Origin: Cristatella mucedo
Lineage: Eukaryota > Bryozoa > Phylactolaemata > Cristatellidae
Assembly (NCBI GenBank): GCA_009760855.2
Contig: WPIO01000097.1
Coordinates: 186,001-250,000 of the forward strand
DNA length: 64,000 nt
Direction of reading: 5' to 3'
Part shown: in pieces, positions 1 to 9,088 of the stretch
Layout: the number at the start of each line of letters is the position of its first letter
Numbering within the stretch: the first letter of the stretch is position 1
Translations under genes and position numbers: made by a program
The notes under the pieces: generated by a model
Told to the model about the DNA's origin: nothing
Seen by the model: the letters and a program-made list of their open reading frames with translations, nothing else
The model's database searches: none

Positions 1-44
1 ACTGTTGCAAGTGGAATAAGTTACATTGATTTTCTTTTTACTAT

Positions 45-57
45 TGTATAGAAAATG
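45..57 (+). promoter_or_regulatory. TATA-like box directly upstream of ATG (Polinton-like gene)
   Basis: The sequence GTATAGAAAATG places a TATAGAA box four bases or fewer before the ATG at 55-57. The same arrangement recurs before six other genes of this element, which suggests an element-specific promoter or start signal. Confidence 0.4.
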
Positions 58-135
58 TTTAGACCTAAAAGAAAAGGAATTGGTATAACTAATTAAATTA
101 AAAAGAGCGGTGATGTACTTACTGGGAATTTAAGT

Positions 136-927
136 ATGAATAGTAATTCAATAAAATATTTAGGTGATCCTGTTGATAATGGTGATGCAGTAAATAGAAA
201 GTATATAGATACCAATTTTGCTACTAAAGTATCAAAAGGAACTACTGCTGATGGAGATGTTGATATGATAAATTATAAAATAATAAAATTAGCAAATACT
301 GTAAATCCTAGTGATGCTGCAACTAAAGATTATGCGGACAGTAAGCTACCGAAGACTGGTGGAATTATTAATGGAACACTAACTGTAAATGGAAATGTAA
401 CTGTTGGTGGACCTCCTATTTCTGATAATGATCTTCCAAGTAAATTATATATGGATAATAATTTTATTAAACTAACAGGAGGAACTGTCAATGGAAATTT
501 AGATATGAATGGTAATTATATCTTCATAGAAAATGATCCTATTAATCCTAATGATAGTGTAAACTTTAACTACCTAAATAGAATATCTGATGAAAATATT
601 GCTGTATTACGTTTTAGAGCAAAAGTTGATGGATCTTTAACTACAGAATTATATGGAAAAACACTTAATGGTAGATGGATTTCTACTTTAGCTGATACTA
701 CTATTCCAAGAGGGTTGTTTGTTTTTGCAACATTGTGTGAATTTAGGGCTGGAAGAAAAGGGAAATTCATGCCACTTCCATCAGCACTAAAACCATTACA
801 AGATCAACTAGACGGAGGATATGTGCTTGATGCAAATAAAAAAGTTGTTCAATCATCAACTTTTATATCAGGATCAAATTTATTTGATAAAGAATTAAAT
901 ATTACTGTTTATATAGCGATAACATGA
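136..927 (+). CDS. Phage tail-fibre-like repeat protein of the Polinton-like element
   Basis: The 263-residue ORF is built of degenerate repeats of about 40 to 45 residues. Each pairs a strand like GNLDMNGN or GDVDMINYKI with a segment like NPSDAATKDYAD, and there are KLTGG or KTGG linkers between them. This pattern occurs in tail-fibre and receptor-binding shaft proteins of phages and in fibre-like proteins of some eukaryotic virus elements. The C-terminal 110 residues have no visible repeats and could be a head domain. An in-frame ATG at 55, preceded by a TATAGAA box, is probably the original start; a TAA at 94-96 now separates it from this ORF, so the ATG at 136 is a fallback start. The frame is otherwise open. 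A role in virion attachment is inferred from family resemblance only. Confidence 0.6.
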   Translation: MNSNSIKYLGDPVDNGDAVNRKYIDTNFATKVSKGTTADGDVDMINYKIIKLANTVNPSDAATKDYADSKLPKTGGIINGTLTVNGNVTVGGPPISDNDLPSKLYMDNNFIKLTGGTVNGNLDMNGNYIFIENDPINPNDSVNFNYLNRISDENIAVLRFRAKVDGSLTTELYGKTLNGRWISTLADTTIPRGLFVFATLCEFRAGRKGKFMPLPSALKPLQDQLDGGYVLDANKKVVQSSTFISGSNLFDKELNITVYIAIT

Positions 928-928
928 A

Positions 929-1535
929 ATGCTTAGCAGAAGATTATTAGAAATGAATGGAACTTTAAATCTTGGTAAAAATAGAATAACAAATAATGGT
1001 TCTACTATTGTTGAATTGTAAGCTGTAAGTAAAACATTTGCTGATAATAACTATATTCGAAAAGACTCTGATGAAATTATAAGAGGAGATTTATCTGCTA
1101 GGTCAAAAAATATATAAATATGCCATATCCAATAAATGGAAATGATTTATTTATAGTAACATTGATACAAAAGTTGGAACACATGGACAAGAAATAATAG
1201 ATGGAAGTTTAGAAGTAGACAGATTGGTTGTACTGACGGAGCGTACACAAAAGAAAGAGCTTATTCAACATTTCTAAGAAAAAATAGATCTTTTAGCCAT
1301 GAATCATTTATAGTCGATGGTGCAATAGATGTTAAAAATGTTATTAATTTATCTAACAACACCACTGATATTACTTTAGCAAAGCTATCTGATATTGACT
1401 TGAAAAACCAATCTACTCAAAGAAAACATTAAACGTAAGAGACACTAATAGAATAAATAGTAATACAACTAATGTTATAAATGAAGACACTTATTATACA
1501 GTTTATGGAAGAACAACTGAAAATAATTAATTCCT
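929..1535 (+). pseudogene. Degenerate second fibre-like gene
   Basis: An ATG two bases after the previous stop opens a frame with fibre-like strands such as GTLNLGKNRITNNGS and IIRGDL. The frame is broken by TAA near 1,019 and again near 1,117, and fragments such as IDVKNVINLSNNTTDIT continue in other frames up to about 1,430. The layout suggests a tandem paralogue of the upstream fibre-like gene that has decayed. A TATATAG string lies at 911-917, about 12 to 18 bases before this ATG. Confidence 0.4.
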
Positions 1536-1551
1536 ACTAAAGGATGATAAT

Positions 1552-1893
1552 ATGACAAGAATCAACTATAGAACTGTTACATCAACAATGCCAATAACTA
1601 TAGATAAGTTGTCTGCAGAATATGATAATATAGTTACTAACTATTATAATAAATTATACTCTCCTAACTTTCTTCATTCTAGTTTACTTAATATACCTTA
1701 TTACGGTGTGGAGGGTGATTACATGTTGTTAACTAATTATATAACAAACTTTGCTATCTTTGAAGAAACTGATAAAAAAATAATATCATTTTATGTTAAT
1801 CCTATTCTAAATTATGGAGGATATAGAACATCAAGCACTTTAGATATTATTGAGATTGGTCTAGCTAAGAAAGCTAGATTAGTAAATATCTAA
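1552..1893 (+). CDS. Hypothetical protein of the Polinton-like element
   Basis: An intact 113-residue ORF starts at ATG 1552 and ends in TAA at 1891-1893. The product is rich in Tyr, Asn, Ile and Thr, with no membrane segment, zinc motif or recognised catalytic signature. It follows the fibre-like genes on the same strand and converges with the minus-strand gene at 2195-1890; the two stop codons overlap by two bases. An intact frame amid decayed neighbours may be chance in AT-rich DNA, but 342 bases without a stop at this composition is notable. Function is unknown. Confidence 0.45.
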   Translation: MTRINYRTVTSTMPITIDKLSAEYDNIVTNYYNKLYSPNFLHSSLLNIPYYGVEGDYMLLTNYITNFAIFEETDKKIISFYVNPILNYGGYRTSSTLDIIEIGLAKKARLVNI

Positions 1894-2195
1894 ATCCTCC
1901 AATAAATAGTCTCTTTAATCAACTCTCCCGGAAGATCACATGTCTTTCCTTCATCTACTTCTCTCTTTATTTGTTTTGTTAGTTCTATTTTTTTGGAGTA
2001 AGCTTCTGACTTAATTCTGTTTATTTTTTCTACTTTTAAGTCTTTAAGAAACTCTGCAAAGATTGAACCATCTTTAACTTTTCTAAATATATTTGCAGTC
2101 TCTGGTTCAGAGTGATCGATTCTTAATACCTTATATTCAATAACTAGTTTTACAGCGTTAAGTAGTGTTGATTTAATGTCTTCAATTCTACCCAT
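1890..2195 (-). CDS. Hypothetical charged helical protein of the Polinton-like element
   Basis: The 101-residue ORF starts at ATG 2195-2193. Its middle and C-terminal parts are rich in Lys, Glu, Ile and Leu with helical spacing, for example EFLKDLKVEKINRIK, so it probably folds as helices or a short coiled coil. It lacks the TATATAGAA box seen before other genes of this element. It converges on the 1552-1893 gene, with overlapping stop codons TAG (1892-1890) and TAA. No family was recognised. Confidence 0.4.
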   Translation of the reverse strand: MGRIEDIKSTLLNAVKLVIEYKVLRIDHSEPETANIFRKVKDGSIFAEFLKDLKVEKINRIKSEAYSKKIELTKQIKREVDEGKTCDLPGELIKETIYWRI

Positions 2196-2319
2196 TGGAT
2201 AAGAACAAATCTTAAAGTTTGAATGCTGCTGTCCTTAAACTTCATTGACGAAATCCTTACTTCTTGTTTCAACTGAAACCATTTCTATAATACTGTTTAT
2301 TTTGTTTTAATTAAATTAA

Positions 2320-2844
2320 TTATGCAGTAGTTTGTACTTCTAATGCTGCTGCAGTTGCCTTTTGCCTTGCACTAACTCCATCAGTTAGATCATGAAGAAC
2401 TGCATAACACTCATCCTTAACAATTCCAGAGATATCTGGTTTAACTCCTGATACTCATGAGATAACTGTTGAGCGCGTTGAAAGTTGTGACGCAATCCAT
2501 GTTGTATACCCAGAGATTTCAGAAGGATCATCTAGAAGTGCGTCAACTTTAGACCTAACAGTTGTTTCAAGATTAGCTGTTACCTCAGATAATCCAGCAG
2601 TTATTATTTTTTGAGCTTCGATATCAGATTCATCTAGATACAATTTCTTAACTGAATTATCAGTCATAACTGAAATATCTGAATCAAGTGTTTGTTGATC
2701 GTACGCAGTCATTCTTGATTTAACAAGATAATCAACATACGATTTCAGAAGAGTGGCACTAGTGGCAAGATTTGAATTAGTTCATTTCATCTGTAACATC
2801 AGATCAGATCAGATCAGATTAGTTACATCAGAAGTTGCCTGCAT
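2320..2844 (-). pseudogene. Decayed helical protein gene with (AGATC)n insertion
   Basis: The gene opens at ATG 2844-2842 directly after TATATAGGAAA and ends at TAA 2322-2320, about 174 codons. Near the 5' end four AGATC units (2,801-2,820) shift or stop the frame. The open part, from about 2,785 to 2,455, encodes an acidic helical segment including KKLYLDESDIEAQK and SKVDALLDDPSEIS. A TGA at 2457-2455 interrupts it before a final part ending in EVQTTA. The regular acidic helices suggest a structural or coiled-coil protein. Function is unknown. Confidence 0.4.
2801..2820. repeat. (AGATC)4 pentanucleotide run
   Basis: Four tandem AGATC units (the last reads AGATT) lie in the 5' coding part of the minus-strand gene at 2844-2320. 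Expansion of this run explains the loss of frame near its N-terminus. Confidence 0.85.
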
Positions 2845-2856
2845 TTTCCTATATAA
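2842..2856 (-). promoter_or_regulatory. TATATAGGAAA box directly upstream of ATG
   Basis: Read on the minus strand the sequence is TATATAGGAAAATG, with the ATG at 2844-2842. It matches the box before the other minus-strand genes of the element. Confidence 0.45.
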
Positions 2857-2991
2857 TAATAAAGAATTACATGCACACAAATTTAAACCATACTAATTAC
2901 AAAATTAACTTATCAACTTTCATATTTTCTCCAAAGATTTCCATTAATATAAAATATCATTGTTTCACACTCATTTATTTTATCACAAATA

Positions 2992-2996
2992 TCACA

Positions 2997-3042
<46 letters not shown>

Positions 3043-4028
3043 TTGCACTTGATAAAGCGCCCTCAGAGAACTTAATCTCTTTCTAGGCGCTTTACATTTG
3101 CTGCAAAGTGATACGCAATAGAATAGTAAGTAAAATCATGCTTGAAAAACAAACAAAATGAATAACATGGTTAGGGGTTACATGCACTGGGTCAGCATGC
3201 AAATGTGGTTAGTGGCAGCATGAACAGTGTCAGCACACATAAGCACATCGAGGACGAATCACAAGGACCCACTAAATGCTGTCCTAAATAGGTATGTTTT
3301 TAAGTTTCTTTTAAATGTGGTCAGGTCAGGGGATGTTCTGATGCAGGTCGGGAGGGAGTTCCAGGCTGTGGGAGCATACGAGCTAAATGCACGGTCTCCA
3401 AAGGATTTAAGGTTTGTACGAGGTATTTCTAGACTGTTGGATTCCGAAAAGCGAGTGGTACGATGCTTTGCCTGATGGGGTAGTATCTCTGAAAGATAGG
3501 CTGGAGCCATAGAAAGAAGAGACCTAAAAGTGAGCGACAAAACCTTGAAGTCAATCCGTTGCTTGACTGGTAACCAGTGCAGGTCGGCGAGAAGTGGAGT
3601 AATGTGGCAACTGCGACGCTCACGACAGACAAGCCTAGCTGCAGAGTTTTGCACCAGCTGCAATCGCCTGATCGCACATGCTGGTAGGCCAGTAAGCAGT
3701 GAGTTGCAGAAGTCGAGACGAGATGTCACGAATGCATGGACCAACTTGAACGTGGTATCCTTATCTAAACAAGCCCTAATTTTAGCAATGTTATGAAGCT
3801 GAAAATAGGCTGATTTGACTGTGGAGCTGATGTGGTCGTCTAACGAGAGGTCGCTTTGGAATATGACACCTAGATTTCGAGCTGATGCAACTGGAGATAT
3901 GCTGGCAAAGCCAATTTTGAAAGTCAGCCTTTCCAATTTCTGAATAACACTAGGTTTGCCCATAACTAGTAAGTTAGTTTTATCATCGTTTAGTTTTAGA
4001 AAATTTGCTGCCATCCATGATCGGATGA
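2992..4028 (-). mobile_element. L2-clade non-LTR retrotransposon, 5'-truncated copy A
   Basis: The copy holds the 3' part of the reverse transcriptase ORF (from WMAANFLKLNDDKT to the C-terminus FRTAFSGSL), a 3' UTR and the conserved 3' hairpin. It ends in an (AAT)n run at about 2,997-3,043, which is its microsatellite tail. The 5' end at about 4,028 abuts AT-rich Polinton-like sequence. Its frame is still open, so the insertion is relatively young. It sits inside the gene starting at 4,176. Confidence 0.9.
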
Positions 4029-4209
4029 GTTCTATAATAATTGAAATAAGTAATTGTAAAATATAAGTATAGAGATTGTTTTTTTCTTTCATATTATACA
4101 CTCGAAACTTTTCAGAACAAATTCTTAATGCTAAATCCGATGCTTTTTTACAACAAAGAATTCTTGCAATAATCATTTTCTTTATAAAAAATAGGAAAAT
4201 TAAGCACAA
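3259..4209 (-). CDS. Chimeric ORF: Polinton-like N-terminus fused to L2 RT C-terminus
   Basis: The 316-residue ORF joins about 50 to 60 residues from a Polinton-like gene (IIARILCCKKASDLALRICS) to about 255 residues of the L2 RT thumb/C-terminal region. The join is near residue 62, at the retroelement 5' end. The natural start is probably ATG 4176-4174, which follows TATAAAGAAA. No catalytic RT motif is present. It is best read as an accidental fusion created by insertion. Nothing in the sequence shows that it is expressed. Confidence 0.45.
   Translation of the reverse strand: MCLIFLFFIKKMIIARILCCKKASDLALRICSEKFRVYNMKEKNNLYTYILQLLISIIIELIRSWMAANFLKLNDDKTNLLVMGKPSVIQKLERLTFKIGFASISPVASARNLGVIFQSDLSLDDHISSTVKSAYFQLHNIAKIRACLDKDTTFKLVHAFVTSRLDFCNSLLTGLPACAIRRLQLVQNSAARLVCRERRSCHITPLLADLHWLPVKQRIDFKVLSLTFRSLLSMAPAYLSEILPHQAKHRTTRFSESNSLEIPRTNLKSFGDRAFSSYAPTAWNSLPTCIRTSPDLTTFKRNLKTYLFRTAFSGSL
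4029..4176 (-). pseudogene. 5' remnant of a gene paralogous to the one at 4892-4617
   Basis: The remnant encodes MIIARILCCKKASDLALRIC, which resembles MDVSRILSCEQSREIAVKIC at the start of the 91-residue neighbour. Both follow a TATA..GAA box. The two genes are therefore probably tandem duplicates within the element. This one is cut after about 50 codons by L2 copy A. Function is unknown. Confidence 0.5.
4174..4188 (-). promoter_or_regulatory. TATAAAGAAA box directly upstream of ATG
   Basis: On the minus strand the sequence TATAAAGAAAATG precedes the truncated paralogue. It is a variant of the element's recurrent box, with AAAG in place of ATAG. Confidence 0.35.
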
Positions 4210-4216
4210 ACATTTA

Positions 4217-4579
4217 CTAATGAATTAATTCTATTGCTATATCTCTATAATTTTCATAAGCACGTTTAGCATCCCAAGCATAAAAAATAGCGTAAATAAA
4301 ATCATTTTTGACTTTTACGATAATACTTTTAGATATATCAGCTTTTAAAATTTCACAAGTAATTTCAGTAAATTCCTTAAGACTTATCCATACTATTTTA
4401 CTAATTGCTTCAGAAGCACTATTTCCTTTTCCAAAGTCTAAACTCAATCTCATTACTCCATCAACAGGATAAATATTTAAATAAATATAATTAGACATCT
4501 TTTCATCGATAGCTTTCTCCAGTTTTTTTATTGCAATATTTATCTTTTCAACTTTTGCTTTTAGTTTTTCAATTTCCAT
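4217..4579 (-). CDS. Hypothetical protein with N-terminal coiled coil
   Basis: The intact 120-residue ORF starts at ATG 4579-4577, a few bases after TATATAGAAC. Residues 1 to 28 (beginning MEIEKLKAKVEKINIAIKKL) have strong heptad spacing and should form a coiled coil. The rest is a mixed alpha/beta region of about 90 residues including YLNIYPVDGVMRLSLDFGKG. It lies 37 bases downstream of the 91-residue gene on the same strand. No family was recognised. An oligomerising structural or accessory protein is a guess from the coiled coil. Confidence 0.55.
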   Translation of the reverse strand: MEIEKLKAKVEKINIAIKKLEKAIDEKMSNYIYLNIYPVDGVMRLSLDFGKGNSASEAISKIVWISLKEFTEITCEILKADISKSIIVKVKNDFIYAIFYAWDAKRAYENYRDIAIELIH

Positions 4580-4592
4580 TTTGTTCTATATA
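4577..4592 (-). promoter_or_regulatory. TATATAGAAC box upstream of ATG
   Basis: On the minus strand TATATAGAACAAAATGG places the box four bases before the ATG at 4579-4577. Confidence 0.45.
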
Positions 4593-4616
4593 AAGTTAAA
4601 AATTTATGTAGTACAA

Positions 4617-4892
4617 TTAATTAATTTGCACACCCTGTTTTGTTTTTGGTGTTTTTGATTTTTTTGCTGCTTCTTCAAGCATTTCATTTATCTTACCTCT
4701 GCACTCTATTAGTTTATCAGAAGCTTCACACATTTTTATAAGAACACTAACAAATAAACTATCTAAATCTGGAATAAGTTTATCAAGTGAGTGTCTAACT
4801 ATGCGTTGATCATTACCTTTCAGTTTTTGAAGGCAGATTTTTACTGCAATTTCTCTAGATTGTTCACAGCTTAGAATTCTTGAAACATCCAT
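4617..4892 (-). CDS. Hypothetical helical protein, intact paralogue of the 4176 gene
   Basis: The 91-residue ORF begins at ATG 4892-4890 immediately after TATATAGAA. It is predicted to be almost wholly helical from its Leu/Ile/Lys/Glu spacing, with cysteines at residues 9, 20, 56 and 65 and a lysine-rich tail (KKSKTPKTKQ). Its first 20 residues resemble those of the truncated gene at 4176. The basic tail could bind nucleic acid, but that is inference. No known family was recognised. Confidence 0.55.
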   Translation of the reverse strand: MDVSRILSCEQSREIAVKICLQKLKGNDQRIVRHSLDKLIPDLDSLFVSVLIKMCEASDKLIECRGKINEMLEEAAKKSKTPKTKQGVQIN

Positions 4893-4900
4893 TTCTATAT
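4890..4900 (-). promoter_or_regulatory. TATATAGAA box abutting ATG
   Basis: On the minus strand the sequence is TATATAGAAATGG. The ATG follows with no spacer, which is the tightest example of the motif with full TATATAGAA. Confidence 0.5.
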
Positions 4901-4915
4901 AAGTAGAAATATTTT

Positions 4916-5141
4916 TTATAATTCAGTTTCTTCATTTACATAATCACTTCGAAATGGTGGTATATAATCATTACCATAATAAGAGAAGTCATCTTCAGCT
5001 GATTCAGATTCTGATTCAGGTTCAGACTCAGATTCAGATTCTGGTTCTGATTCAGGAATGTAAATCAGGATTTTCAGATTGTGTATCAGAAACTGACTCT
5101 TCTTTTTCAACTTTAAAAAAATCTGGATTTTCTTTTTTCAT
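4916..5141 (-). pseudogene. Acidic Ser-Glu repeat protein, one frameshift
   Basis: ATG 5141-5139 follows TTATAGAA and opens a frame of about 28 codons with acidic and Ser residues, ending in a stop near 5,055. A one-base shift leads into a second open frame ending at 4916 that contains ESEPESESESEPESESES and an aromatic tail (DDFSYYGNDYIPPF). The repeat probably slipped at the frameshift. Highly acidic Ser-Glu tracts are common in disordered viral or nuclear proteins. Function is unknown. The short upstream UUG-start reading in the second frame is rejected as the true start. Confidence 0.45.
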
Positions 5142-5148
5142 TTCTATA
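5139..5148 (-). promoter_or_regulatory. TTATAGAA box abutting ATG
   Basis: On the minus strand ATTATAGAAATG precedes the acidic repeat gene. It is one mismatch from the TATATAGAAATG form. Confidence 0.4.
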
Positions 5149-5167
5149 ATAATGAGATTATTTTTTA

Positions 5168-5319
5168 TTAATTTGTATTTATTTTCTCTAAACTCTTGAA
5201 TAGTTCTATTTCTTCCACAGCATCAACGTATTTTTATCTTTTTCCATTTTCTCTTTAGCACTAAATCTAACTTTCTTTACAGTTATTAGTTTGGTGTTTT
5301 CATTCTTCCTTTTCGGCAT
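5168..5319 (-). pseudogene. Small basic protein gene overlapping the polymerase 3' end
   Basis: ATG 5319-5317 lies inside the last codons of the polymerase gene, whose TGA is at 5302-5300, so the two overlap by 20 bases. The frame starts MPKRKNENTKLITVKKVRF, is basic, and is shifted by one base about 37 codons in. The shifted frame continues to TAA 5170-5168, giving about 50 residues in all. The basic N-terminus could be a nuclear signal or a DNA-binding patch; this is inference. Confidence 0.35.
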
Positions 5320-8300
5320 CTATATCAATATTAAAAATTTCCCAACGACCTGGATTAGTTCCTTCACTTAAAGCTTTACCAATCTTATAATGACCGTAAG
5401 CGTAACTACAACATCCACAATCTAACCAATAACGTTTTGACTCAAATGCAGATAGTGCTCTTTTTTAAAGTTTCTGTGTAATAATAATATGTTTACTTTG
5501 CACAATACGATATAAGTCTCTATCAAGTGTCTCATTGAAATCTTTAGTATTAAAATTATTCATAAATATATTATTTGCAGTAGATAGGCAATTTGCCTAT
5601 TCTTTATGAGTTAATTTTGAATGTTTAATTACTGCTTTTGGAATACCTTTTGCTTTCATAATTGGTTTTACAGAACTAACATAATATAGCTTTGGTCTCA
5701 AAGCAATAAAGTCATTAATTTTTGCACCTTTCATTTCATCTTTGAATTTACCAAACTCATCACTATGAAACCAATTATTAATATAAACTATTTATGTGTC
5801 AAAGTTTTCACTTTTGATATCAACAACTAATGAATCAGTATCAGTGTATAAAAAACTTATTCTATCCGTGAACTTACTTTTCAATACATCCTACTAAAAT
5901 CTTTGCATGTGTAACTTTGATAAATCAAGGATTGCAACACCTATGAACATTGGTTTATTTAGAAGTGTAGTTCTTTTAGAACGTTCAAAGCCAACTAGAG
6001 TTTTATCAAAGCACCTAATTTCTTTAAATCTAGGATTTCTCATTAACTTGTTATACAATGAATCAGTCTTATCATTCCCTGTATTTACTAATCTAACACA
6101 TGTTCTGTTTTCTACATTTTCACATGTTTTTCTCAAAGATTTGACACATAAATCCTGTGTATAGATTTCTTTTGAACTCATCTCCTTTATGATCAAATTC
6201 AATCTTGTTCTCTGCACAAATATCAATAAATGGTTTTGCCCAACGTTCTTGTTTAAACTTGTCAATTTTATGTATTTTAGTTGGTATCAATCCTTTACTA
6301 ACAACAAATTGAAAGTATCTATAATCAGTTAGATAATTAATTTTCTTAGAGAAATCACAAATCAACTTTGGTACAGTGCTTGGTCCTGTTGAAAATCTTT
6401 GTTGATATTTTGAATACTCAGAAGTTTAAATAACTCTACTTTCAGGACAAAGAGGATAATCATTATGTAAATAATGTAACTCTTTTGGATATTCTAAATC
6501 ACATAAAACAAATATTCCTGCATCACAATCTGAAGGTAATGAAATTATTTTTTCAATCGACCAATTAGTTAAGTCGTCTTCAATAGGTTTTGTAACAGGT
6601 AAGTGCCACATCATAACTGTTGGATATAAACTTGTTACATCCCAACACATTATATGATTGTTACTTTTGGCTACACAAATTCTTTTACATACTTGACAAA
6701 CTCCACCTCATATTGAATCCTTAAACTTTTGATATAGTTGCAAGTCTCCTTCTTTTTTCCTAGTATATTTATAGTAAATTTTGTGTAAAATAAAGTACAA
6801 GACCAAGCATAATGTGGTGCAGATAAATAATGAGCAGGATCTAATTTGAATAAATCAATAAAACTATTTCTGTACGATTCAAGGCAATCTGCAAGAAGAG
6901 TAACATCTAACAATAAATAAATATCATGATAGTCTCCTAAATCTTTCATGTTAAAAACTTTAAAAATATTTAATGCATTTTTATAATCTTCTTCACTAAT
7001 ACTTTTTATCAAAACTAAATTTACTATTGAATGATTAATTATTAGGAATTTCTTTCTCATCAAATCTATTAAAAGAATCCATGTATTCATAAGGATAAAT
7101 ACCTTTTCTTGATACTATATCTAAAAGAAGATCATGATTAATTTCTGGATATAATTTATTAAAGATATTCATCGTAATATCAAACTCTGAATTTGCTTTC
7201 TTTAATGATGTAACAACATCAGATAAAGCATTACTCATAAAATTAAATGAATCTTTGAATTCAAAATCATCAAATGACATTGACATATAATTTTCCATAT
7301 TATGTGCAACAGGTTTGCAATCAAGACTAAATGATGACATTCCTTTTACTATCAAATAAAAATCATAACCTTTTAAATTATGAATTAAGATAGGAAGCTT
7401 CCAATTGTTTTTACCAAATCTAGCAAGTGAATTACAAAGTTTAGGAGTAGCTCCTCAAAACTTACCTGTAAAATGACAGTGATCTCTGACTTTTAATTTA
7501 CCTTTTACATCATCGAATCCTTTACTACAAGTCCAACATACTTTAAAATGATCAAATTCTTCACTTGAAGCATCGTCAAAATTAATAGGTACTTCAAATT
7601 TTTTTTAACTCTTTAGATTGGTTCATTAGAAATTCTAAAAGTAATTCAATACACTTTTCCCCTCTATTTATAAACTTATCAATAACTTTTCCATTAAGAT
7701 AAACAATAATAGCACATGAACCACATGGAACTTGAAGCATATTTGTACATGAATCACTACATTTACCTTTAGTTAATTTATCATTACAATATTGTGGATT
7801 AATCTCATTAAATACTATACCTTCATAACAAAGATCACATGATTTAATATTCAAACTCTCGAAATCTGCATAACATACATATGGAGTTTTAATAAGTTTC
7901 GCATGATCACTAAATTTTAAAACTTTAGTATCTGTTACTTTACCTGTTTTTTGTTCTCTTTAATTCCTGGCATTGTTAATTTAGAATAACTAGAATTAAC
8001 CCCATTACATAAAAGTATAGGATTTTCAAAATCTGTATCTGGAAAGAATTTATCTATACATCTATGACAATAAAGCATTGATCCTCCCTTGTAAAGTGTT
8101 CTACAAAGACTAATAAAATTCTTTATCAACACATAATGACTTTTTCAGATTTAGTTATTACTAAAAGATTAATATGCCTATCTTTGATTTCTAGTTTTTT
8201 TGATACCATTTTTAGAGTATAAACACCTGATTTATTATTATATTCATAAACATTTATACTAACATTAAATAGTTTACCCAATTTTTAGTATCAATTACTT

Positions 8301-9023
8301 TGAGTGGCCATTCCATTTGTGATAGAGGTTCATTAAATAATGAATATTCGTTTTTAATATTTTAATCAAATCATTAAATCTTTCAGAATGTTTCTTTACA
8401 GGATTTAAAAACCTTAATATACACCACAGAGCACATTAGTTATCTTTATTCTTTATATTTATACAACAACGTTTCTTTGCTATATCAGAAGGTAATTCTA
8501 AATAGGATGAACCTGCTCTAATAATATATTCACTAACATTAATCTCAAGACGTTTTACACCAACTAATCTCCAACCAGAACCTGGATTTCTTTCATAAGG
8601 TTTACCTATCGATTCTTTTAGTGATTTCAATCGATTTAGAATAACATTAGTATAATCACTTCTTTTAACAACTGCAACTAATTTAGAACCAGTTACAATA
8701 TTATGACTATGTGTGTCAGTTTGATCATGATATGAATGTATATATATCTTAGTTTGCAGTTTGAATAAAGAAAATGTAGTTGTTACTTCACGTAAAACAC
8801 TATTATAACTTATTACTATTAAAAAGTTATCAATTTCCGTAGCAGAATAATCTCTTCCTTTAAGAATATAACGTTCATGTCTACCATTAGCTCCAGTAGA
8901 AATTAATTTAAACTTATGAACCCTTGAAGCAATACTTTTACTTGGATTTATATCATCAATATTCATTAACCTTCTTACTTCAGCGTGAAACGAGTTTCCC
9001 TTTTGAGGACTTTTTCGATACAT
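5300..9023 (-). pseudogene. Protein-primed type family B DNA polymerase (decayed)
   Basis: The locus spans about 1,240 codons, the usual size of a Polinton pPolB. In order it shows: an N-terminal 195-residue open part ending just before CALWCIL; a segment with HINLLVIT and the zinc-type YCHRC near 8,060; CWTC and RDHCHFTG (about 7,460-7,560), an HNH-like zinc motif typical of these polymerases; NLKGYD of the exonuclease region (about 7,360); SAPHYAW (about 6,810); SLYPT of motif A (about 6,630); KPMFIGVAILDLSK (about 5,930); YTDTDS of motif C (5,848-5,831); IALRPKLY; and a C-terminal YAYGHYKI. TAA at 8438-8436 is the first break, and further stops and frameshifts follow, so it cannot make active enzyme. 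The start ATG 9023-9021 follows TATATAG. It would have replicated the element's DNA. Confidence 0.85.
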
Positions 9024-9030
9024 CTATATA
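9021..9030 (-). promoter_or_regulatory. TATATAG box abutting the polymerase ATG
   Basis: On the minus strand TTTATATAGATG leads straight into the polymerase start codon. It lacks the GAA part seen at the other genes. Confidence 0.4.
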
Positions 9031-9088
9031 AAAAAATAAAATTTATTTAATTGAAAAAATATAAAACTATATGACAAACGTCCTAATG

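Larger units (their letters stand above)
1..9088. mobile_element. Polinton/Maverick-like virus-derived element, right-hand part
   Basis: This block is much more AT-rich than the rest of the window and is packed with short-spaced ORFs on both strands. It carries a protein-primed type family B DNA polymerase, a tail-fibre-like repeat protein and small unknown genes, a mix known from Polintons/Mavericks and related adintovirus-like elements. No capsid, packaging ATPase, protease or retroviral-type integrase gene is visible; these could lie left of the window. The polymerase runs inward from the right edge, as is common for these elements. Most genes are broken by stops or frameshifts, so the copy is a fossil. 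The right limit is set by the end of AT-rich sequence near a palindrome starting at 9,089. A linear plasmid integrated in the genome is a less likely alternative because of the fibre-like genes. Confidence 0.75.

Noticed and set aside
3259-4209. A functional virus-retroelement fusion gene
   Set aside because: The junction coincides with a 5'-truncated L2 insertion and no catalytic motif is present. Chance fusion explains it.
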